From Microterricola viridarii (lineage in GTDB: Bacteria > Actinomycetota > Actinomycetes > Actinomycetales > Microbacteriaceae): a stretch of DNA of 64,000 nucleotides. Below, piece after piece: positions 59,654 to 64,000 of this stretch (position 1 is its first letter; every line of letters starts with the position of its first letter). The stretch covers positions 2,418,001-2,482,000 of the forward strand of contig NZ_LT629742.1 in NCBI RefSeq assembly GCF_900104895.1. The letters run 5' to 3'. The notes beneath the pieces were generated by a model that worked only from the letters and a program-made list of their open reading frames with translations, made no database searches and had not been told where the DNA came from. Position numbers and translations under genes: made by a program.

Positions 59654-60822
59654 GACTCCGCCCCCGGTGTGGCCGGGAGCCGCAGCACGACCCGGAAGCC
59701 GCCGCCCGGCTGCCATCCGGCCTCGAGCGTGCCGCCGACGAGGGCGGCCCGCTCGCGCATGCCGAGCAGCCCGCGCCCCTCCACGAGCGCTGCGTCGGCC
59801 GGGGTTGCCCCGTCATCCCGAACCGTCACGGTGCAGATTCCGCCGTCGAGCGCGAAGTCGACGCCGGCGCGCTTCGACGTGGAATGCCTGCTCACATTGG
59901 TCAACGCCTCCTGCACGACCCGGTAGACAGTGAGCTCGGCCAGCTGGGGCAGGCCCTCCGGCGCCGTCCCGGTGACCTCGACCGGCAGGCCGTCGACCGC
60001 GAAGGAGTCGAGCAGGGCGGGCAGGCGCTCCAGCTGGGGTTGCGGGGTGCGCCGGTCGGACTCCGGCTCGTCGACGGCGCCGCGCAGGAAGCCGAGCACG
60101 CCGCGCACCTCCTCGAGTGCCGCCTTGCTGGTCTGCTTGATGTTGGCCAGGGCCTCCGCCGCCTTCTCCGGCTGCTCGTCTATCAGGTGCAGGCCGACGC
60201 CGGCCTGCACGTTGATCGAGGAGAGGGAGTGGGCCAGCACGTCGTGCAGCTCGCGGGCGATGCGCACCCGTTCGCGCTCCGCCTCGCCCTGGCGGCGGCG
60301 GGCGGCCTCCGCGCGATACTCGAGGAAGCGCTCGCGCCGGTTGCGGGCCGCCTCGCCGATGCCGACGAGCACGCTGAGCACGAGGAGCACGACGAGCGGG
60401 CGCACCAGCTCGCGCGGGCTCGGCGCGGCGATGAAACCCAGCACGAGGGCCAGCAGCAGCGCCCCGCCCACGGTCGCCCAGACCCACGCCCGTGCACCCT
60501 GCGCGGTCGCGCCGATCACGGCGAAGGCCAGTGGCAGGGCAACGATCACGGGCAGCGTGGTGAGCGCGACGGTCGGCAGCGTGAGCAGTGCGATCAGCAC
60601 GAGCGTGGGTCCCGGGTGGCGGCGGAGCCAGAGCAGCGCGATGGAGGAGAGCATCGCGGCCGCCACGGCGGCGATGTCGCCGGGCCGGCCGCCGCCGGTC
60701 AGCGCGAACAGCCCGACGACGAGTTGCACGAGCAGCGCGATGACCACCGGGATCCAGCGCAGGCTCCGCGGCGGGCCGCCCCAGGCGTTGACCCGTGCGT
60801 TCTCGACCTCTGCCCGCATCAT
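59650..60822 (-). CDS. NarL-type sensor histidine kinase
   Basis: A 390-residue kinase. About six membrane helices lie within the first ~155 residues (ALLVQLVVGLFALTG, then IALLWLRRHPGP and others). The HisKA_3 domain has phosphoacceptor His193 in RIARELHDVLAHSL, and the ATPase domain has the N box VQEALTNVSRHS, G1 VRDDGATPA and GLLGMRERAALVGG. It phosphorylates the response regulator translated directly after it. No ribosome-binding site is visible before the double ATG at 60822/60819. Confidence 0.9.
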   Translation of the reverse strand: MMRAEVENARVNAWGGPPRSLRWIPVVIALLVQLVVGLFALTGGGRPGDIAAVAAAMLSSIALLWLRRHPGPTLVLIALLTLPTVALTTLPVIVALPLAFAVIGATAQGARAWVWATVGGALLLALVLGFIAAPSPRELVRPLVVLLVLSVLVGIGEAARNRRERFLEYRAEAARRRQGEAERERVRIARELHDVLAHSLSSINVQAGVGLHLIDEQPEKAAEALANIKQTSKAALEEVRGVLGFLRGAVDEPESDRRTPQPQLERLPALLDSFAVDGLPVEVTGTAPEGLPQLAELTVYRVVQEALTNVSRHSTSKRAGVDFALDGGICTVTVRDDGATPADAALVEGRGLLGMRERAALVGGTLEAGWQPGGGFRVVLRLPATPGAES

Positions 60823-60878
60823 GGATGAAAGCGTAGCGAGGCTTTCTGCGCGCCGGAGCAAAAACACCGGGGCACAAA

Positions 60879-60913
60879 AAAGGCCACCAGGGGTGGAGCC
60901 CGTGGTGGCCTTT
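60879..60913 (-). terminator. Terminator of tRNA-Asn transcript
   Basis: An 11-bp perfect stem, AAAGGCCACCA at 60879-60889 and TGGTGGCCTTT at 60903-60913. On the minus strand it follows the tRNA-Asn 3' end and is followed by a run of U (A-run at 60876-60881 on plus), a typical intrinsic terminator. Confidence 0.85.
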
Positions 60914-60915
60914 CG

Positions 60916-60988
60916 CTCCCCGACTTGGACTCGAACCAAGAACCTGTCGGTTAACAGCCGACTGCTCTGCCAATTGAGCTATCGAGGA
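60916..60988 (-). tRNA. tRNA-Asn (anticodon GUU)
   Basis: A 73-nt cloverleaf on the minus strand: acceptor TCCTCGA/TCGGGGA (one G-U pair), D-stem GCTC with AATTGG loop, anticodon stem GTCGG/CCGAC with loop CTGTTAA (GTT) and T-arm CTTGGTTCGAGTCCAAG. Discriminator G; CCA not encoded. A terminator follows at once. Confidence 0.95.
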
Positions 60989-61121
60989 TTAGGGAGGTGC
61001 TGTACTGCTTGTGTTTCTGTTGCTGCGGTGTTGATCGCTGCGTAGCTACTTTAGCAAAGGATTCGGATCTACCAAATCCGGCGCACCCGGGTGTGTCGCG
61101 CCGCCCGGGCCGCCGCGCCGC

Positions 61122-62126
61122 TCAGTAGCCGCGTTCGGGGTCGACGACGCCCACAAATCGGGCGTCGCCGAGGAATGCCCGCACGTTCAGCCGAATCCGC
61201 TCGGCCAGCAGCGGCGCCGTCATCGTCGGTGTGTCGGCCATATGGGGCGTCACGATCACGTTGGGCGCGGTCCACAACGGATGCCCGTCCGGCAATGGCT
61301 CGGGCGAGGTGACGTCGACGGCCGCACCGGCGATGGTGCCCTGGTGCAGCGCGTGTACGAGGGCGTCGGTGTCGACGAGCCCGCCGCGCGCCACGTTCAC
61401 GAAGTATGCCGCCTCGGGCATGAGCGCGAACTCGCGCGCCCCGAACAGGCCGCGGGTGGAGCCGGTGAGCGCGGCGGCGACGACGACGAGGTCGGCATCC
61501 GGCAGCACGTCGTGCAGCGCGTCGCTGGACACCGTGACGTCCGCCCCCGGCAGCGGCTCCGCACTGCGGCGCACCACGGTGACGTGGGCGCGGAAGGCCT
61601 GCAGCAGCCGGAGCAGCTCGATGGCGATGCCGCCCGCCCCGACGATGACGACCCGAAGGCCGTAGAGCGAGACGCCGTCCGGCCGGTCGTCCCAGGAGGT
61701 GGCCCGGATCCGGCGCGGCAGGAAGCGGGCCAGGGCGAGGCTGAGCGCCAGCGCGTGCTCGGCGACGGGCTGCGCGTAGGCGCCCTTGGCGCTGGTCCAG
61801 AGCAGGCCGTCCCTGTGCTCGCTGCGCATCACCTCGGCGAAGGCGTCGACACCGGCCCAGGGCAGCTGCACCCAGCCGATCTGCGGGTTCGCCCGCAGCA
61901 CCCCGGCCAGCTCCCCCGCCCGCCGGTAGTCGAGCCAGACGACGCCGCGGGTGTCGGTCGAGAGTGGCGCGACGGCGCCTCCGCCGGATTCGACGGCGGC
62001 CACGAAGACGGGGTCCGGTTCGGGCAGCACGGCGATCGGGCCGGGCGCCGGGCGGTCCGAGACGGCGAGGACGGTCGCGGATTCGGCGAGCACGGCGCGG
62101 TGCCGCGGCTCCGGGGCGGCGTTCAT
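61122..62126 (-). CDS. D-isomer-specific 2-hydroxyacid dehydrogenase
   Basis: A 334-residue NAD-dependent dehydrogenase. The Rossmann segment is VVIVGAGGIAIELLRLLQAF, and active-site Arg is in NVARGGLVDTDALV, Glu in DVTSPEPLPDGHPLW and His in VIVTPHMAD. It probably converts a 2-keto acid and its D-hydroxy acid. The ATG at 62126 overlaps the TfoX stop as ATGA. Exact substrate unknown. Confidence 0.92.
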   Translation of the reverse strand: MNAAPEPRHRAVLAESATVLAVSDRPAPGPIAVLPEPDPVFVAAVESGGGAVAPLSTDTRGVVWLDYRRAGELAGVLRANPQIGWVQLPWAGVDAFAEVMRSEHRDGLLWTSAKGAYAQPVAEHALALSLALARFLPRRIRATSWDDRPDGVSLYGLRVVIVGAGGIAIELLRLLQAFRAHVTVVRRSAEPLPGADVTVSSDALHDVLPDADLVVVAAALTGSTRGLFGAREFALMPEAAYFVNVARGGLVDTDALVHALHQGTIAGAAVDVTSPEPLPDGHPLWTAPNVIVTPHMADTPTMTAPLLAERIRLNVRAFLGDARFVGVVDPERGY

Positions 62127-62464
62127 GCGGCTCCCCTGGGCGTGCGCGGCTTCTTCGGCGGCGGCGTCGGCAGGGCGTCCGCCGTGGCCTGGACGGCCTC
62201 CTGCAGCCACTCCCGGTCCTCCAGCGCCTCGCCCGGCACGCGGCGGTAGAGTTTCGCCCCCGGGTAGGGCGGGGCCGGCTCGGTGCGCGCGAACAGCTCG
62301 GCCGCGGCGTCCGACGGCTTGATGAACAGCGTGTCGTCGCAGATCAGGCCGACGATCTTCTCGTCGCAGTAGATGCCGTACTCGCCGAACATGGCGGCGG
62401 TGCGAATCGCGAGCGTGCCGAGCTGGTCTTCGATGAACTGGACGGTCCCCGGGCTAGTCGACAT
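62123..62464 (-). CDS. TfoX N-terminal domain protein
   Basis: A 113-residue protein with the TfoX_N fold: FIEDQLGTLAIRTAAMFGEY, then GIYCDEKIVGLICDDTLFIK. The C-terminus is a Pro/Lys-rich tail (TPPPKKPRTPRGAA). TfoX_N proteins are small and of unclear function; many have nothing to do with competence. The ATG at 62464 overlaps the ABC ATPase gene by 11 bases. Confidence 0.88.
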   Translation of the reverse strand: MSTSPGTVQFIEDQLGTLAIRTAAMFGEYGIYCDEKIVGLICDDTLFIKPSDAAAELFARTEPAPPYPGAKLYRRVPGEALEDREWLQEAVQATADALPTPPPKKPRTPRGAA

Positions 62465-63275
62465 CGTGGAAGCTCTCTGCCAGCCGGGCCACGTAGGGGT
62501 GGCTCGGGTCGTCGAACACCTCGTCGATGGTGCCGAGCCCCACCAGCACGCCCTGCTGCAGCACAGCGATGCGGTCGGCGACGGCGCGCAGGACGGCGAC
62601 GTCGTGGCTGATGACGAGCGCGGTGAATGCCCGGTCCCGCTGCAGCTCTGCGAAGAGTTCGCTGATGGCCGCGCGCACCGTGACGTCAACGCCGGCGGTC
62701 GGCTCGTCGGCGATGAGCAGGGTCGGCTCGAGGATGAGGGCGCGGGCCAGGGCGACGCGCTGCCGCTGGCCGCTGCTCAGCTCGTAGGGGAACTTGCTCA
62801 GGATGCTGAGCGGCAGGCGCACGGCGTCGATCATCGTGACGACCATGCCCTCGAGCTCGCGCCGGTCGAAGTGCTTCTCGCGCCGCAGGACCGGCTCGGC
62901 GACGAGCTCGGCCACGGTCGAGCCGGAGTCCAGGGTGCTGCCGGCATCCTGCGCCAGGAACCCGACGTTGAAGCTCAGCTTGGCGGCCTTGCGCCGGCTC
63001 AGGCCGCGCAGCGACACCCCGAAGAGCAGGGCGTCACCGCCGGTGATGACGGGGCGCAGCTCGGGCCCCGGATCGACGAAGGCCGCGGAGAGCACGCGGG
63101 CGACGGTGCTCTTGCCGGAGCCGCTCTCGCCGAGGAGCCCCAGCACCTCGCCGGGGGCCACCCGCAGGCTCAGCCCGCGCACGGCCACGTGCGCGGGGCT
63201 CGCGCCGTGCGGCGGGTACTCGATCGTGAGATCGCTCGTCGCGATCGGGTACCCATGCGCCACAGTGCCTGCCAT
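62454..63275 (-). CDS. Peptide/nickel-type ABC transporter ATPase
   Basis: A 273-residue ATP-binding subunit of the Opp/Dpp type. Walker A LGESGSGKSTVARVL, Q-loop FLAQDAGSTLDSG, signature LSSGQRQRVALARAL, Walker B LLIADEPTAGVDV and switch His in VISHDVAVL. The C-terminal DDPSHPYVARL tail is typical of oligopeptide transporter ATPases. It follows a second ATPase gene by five bases; together they energise one importer whose permease genes would be outside the window. Confidence 0.92.
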   Translation of the reverse strand: MAGTVAHGYPIATSDLTIEYPPHGASPAHVAVRGLSLRVAPGEVLGLLGESGSGKSTVARVLSAAFVDPGPELRPVITGGDALLFGVSLRGLSRRKAAKLSFNVGFLAQDAGSTLDSGSTVAELVAEPVLRREKHFDRRELEGMVVTMIDAVRLPLSILSKFPYELSSGQRQRVALARALILEPTLLIADEPTAGVDVTVRAAISELFAELQRDRAFTALVISHDVAVLRAVADRIAVLQQGVLVGLGTIDEVFDDPSHPYVARLAESFHDVD

Positions 63276-63280
63276 GCCTC

Positions 63281-64000
63281 CTAGTCTGCCCCACGCAGCC
63301 GGGCCAGCGCCTCCCGGCGCTCGGCCTGTTCCCTCGGGTCCGGCACCGGCAGCGAGGCCAGCAGGCGCTGGGTGTACGGATGCCGGGGCGCCCCGAGCAC
63401 CTCCAGGCCCGTGCCCTCCTCGACCAGCTTGCCTTTGTACAGCACGGCGATCCGGTCGGCGACGATGTCGACGACGGCCAGGTCGTGGCTGATGAACAGG
63501 GCGGCGAAGCCGAACTCCTTCTGCAGCTCGGCGAACAGCTCGAGCACCCGCGCCTGCACCGAGACGTCGAGCGCCGAGGTGGGCTCATCGGCGATCAGCA
63601 GCGACGGCTTCAGGGCGAGCGCACGGGCGAGGCTGGCGCGCTGGCGCTGGCCGCCGGAGAGCTCGTGGGGGTAGCGGTCCCCGTAGGCGCTCGGCAGCTG
63701 CACCGCCTCCAGCAGCTCGTTCACTCGCGCCCGGGCATCCGCCGCCGAGGAGGCGTAGTGGTGGATGATGAGCGGCTCCGCCACGCAGTCGGCGATCGTG
63801 AGCAGCGGGTTGAAGCTCGACGCCGGGTCTTGGAAGACGAAGCCGATGTCGCTGCGCACCGGCTTGAAGTTGCGCTCCTTCATGCCGCGCATCTCGTGCC
63901 CGAGCACGGAGAGCGAGCCGCCGGTGACCCGGGTGAGGCCGGCGATGGCCCGCCCGATCGTGGTCTTGCCCGAGCCGCTCTCCCCCACGAGGCCGAGCAC
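63281..64000 (-). CDS. Peptide-type ABC transporter ATPase, partial (N-terminus outside window)
   Basis: At least 239 residues of a second Opp/Dpp-type ATPase running off the right edge; the leftmost visible codons are the Walker A region (LGLVGESGSGKTTIGRAI). It has the Q-loop FVFQDPASSFNP, signature LSGGQRQRASLARAL, Walker B LLIADEPTSALDV, switch HDLAVV, and the C-terminal GAPRHPYTQRLLASLP that marks peptide transporters. Its true start lies beyond 64000. Confidence 0.92.
   Translation of the reverse strand: MLGLVGESGSGKTTIGRAIAGLTRVTGGSLSVLGHEMRGMKERNFKPVRSDIGFVFQDPASSFNPLLTIADCVAEPLIIHHYASSAADARARVNELLEAVQLPSAYGDRYPHELSGGQRQRASLARALALKPSLLIADEPTSALDVSVQARVLELFAELQKEFGFAALFISHDLAVVDIVADRIAVLYKGKLVEEGTGLEVLGAPRHPYTQRLLASLPVPDPREQAERREALARLRGAD

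Noticed and set aside
1-64000. CRISPR arrays and prophage structural genes
   Set aside because: No regularly spaced repeats, and no capsid, portal, terminase or tail genes; the integrase belongs to the conjugative element.

Overview
The window comes from a high-GC actinobacterium, most likely of the family Microbacteriaceae. The evidence is dense GC-rich coding, frequent GTG starts, many 4-nt ATGA/GTGA stop/start overlaps, and actinobacterial families (DUF2637, DUF4913, DUF6112 and SCO6880-like proteins, an EspR-like regulator). The genus cannot be fixed from sequence alone.

Region 1 (1-14.1 kb) is a catabolic region. It has two GH2 glycoside hydrolases, two GPH-type sugar symporters, a Gfo/Idh/MocA oxidoreductase, an SDR dehydrogenase, a flavoprotein resembling 3-ketosteroid dehydrogenases, and AraC, TetR and LacI regulators. 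The TetR gene and the SDR gene flank a perfect 13-bp inverted repeat. The LacI gene and the symporter-Gfo/Idh-GH2 operon flank two 18-bp operator-like palindromes. Together this suggests uptake and breakdown of a glycoside, possibly a steroid or saponin-like glycoside (inference).

Region 2 (14.6-53.5 kb) is an IS3-family insertion followed by a large integrative conjugative element (ICE). ICE genes include a MobF/TraA relaxase-helicase, an ArdC-like protein, a prim-pol replication protein, DUF2637, a ParB-like protein, TcpC-like and M23 cell-wall proteins, two DUF6112 small membrane proteins, a TrbL/VirB6-like protein, an SCO6880-like protein, a VirB4-like ATPase, a DprA-like protein, a VirD4/TraG coupling protein, an SSB-like protein and DUF4913. 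An excisionase and a tyrosine integrase lie beside a tRNA(CAU) gene, which marks the right attachment site. I did not find the left attachment site, so the left boundary is open. Cargo sits at several points: a 39-codon ORF with an OLD-family ATPase/TOPRIM nuclease; a four-gene EspR-like/ImmA/MAB_1171c-like/hydrolase unit with an operator array; a P-loop ATPase of the Sll1717 type with a zinc ribbon, lying between the two DUF6112 genes; and, near the right end, a cluster of small secreted proteins with an ECF-like sigma factor and a likely anti-sigma partner, littered with pseudogenes and IS remnants.

Region 3 (53.5-64 kb) is ordinary chromosome: a GT4 glycosyltransferase, a DMT-type membrane protein, peptide deformylase, AzlCD amino-acid exporter, a sensor-kinase-like protein without its phosphoacceptor histidine, a SHOCT protein, a complete NarL-type two-component system, tRNA-Asn, a D-2-hydroxyacid dehydrogenase, a TfoX-N protein, and two ATPase subunits of a peptide-type ABC transporter running off the right edge.
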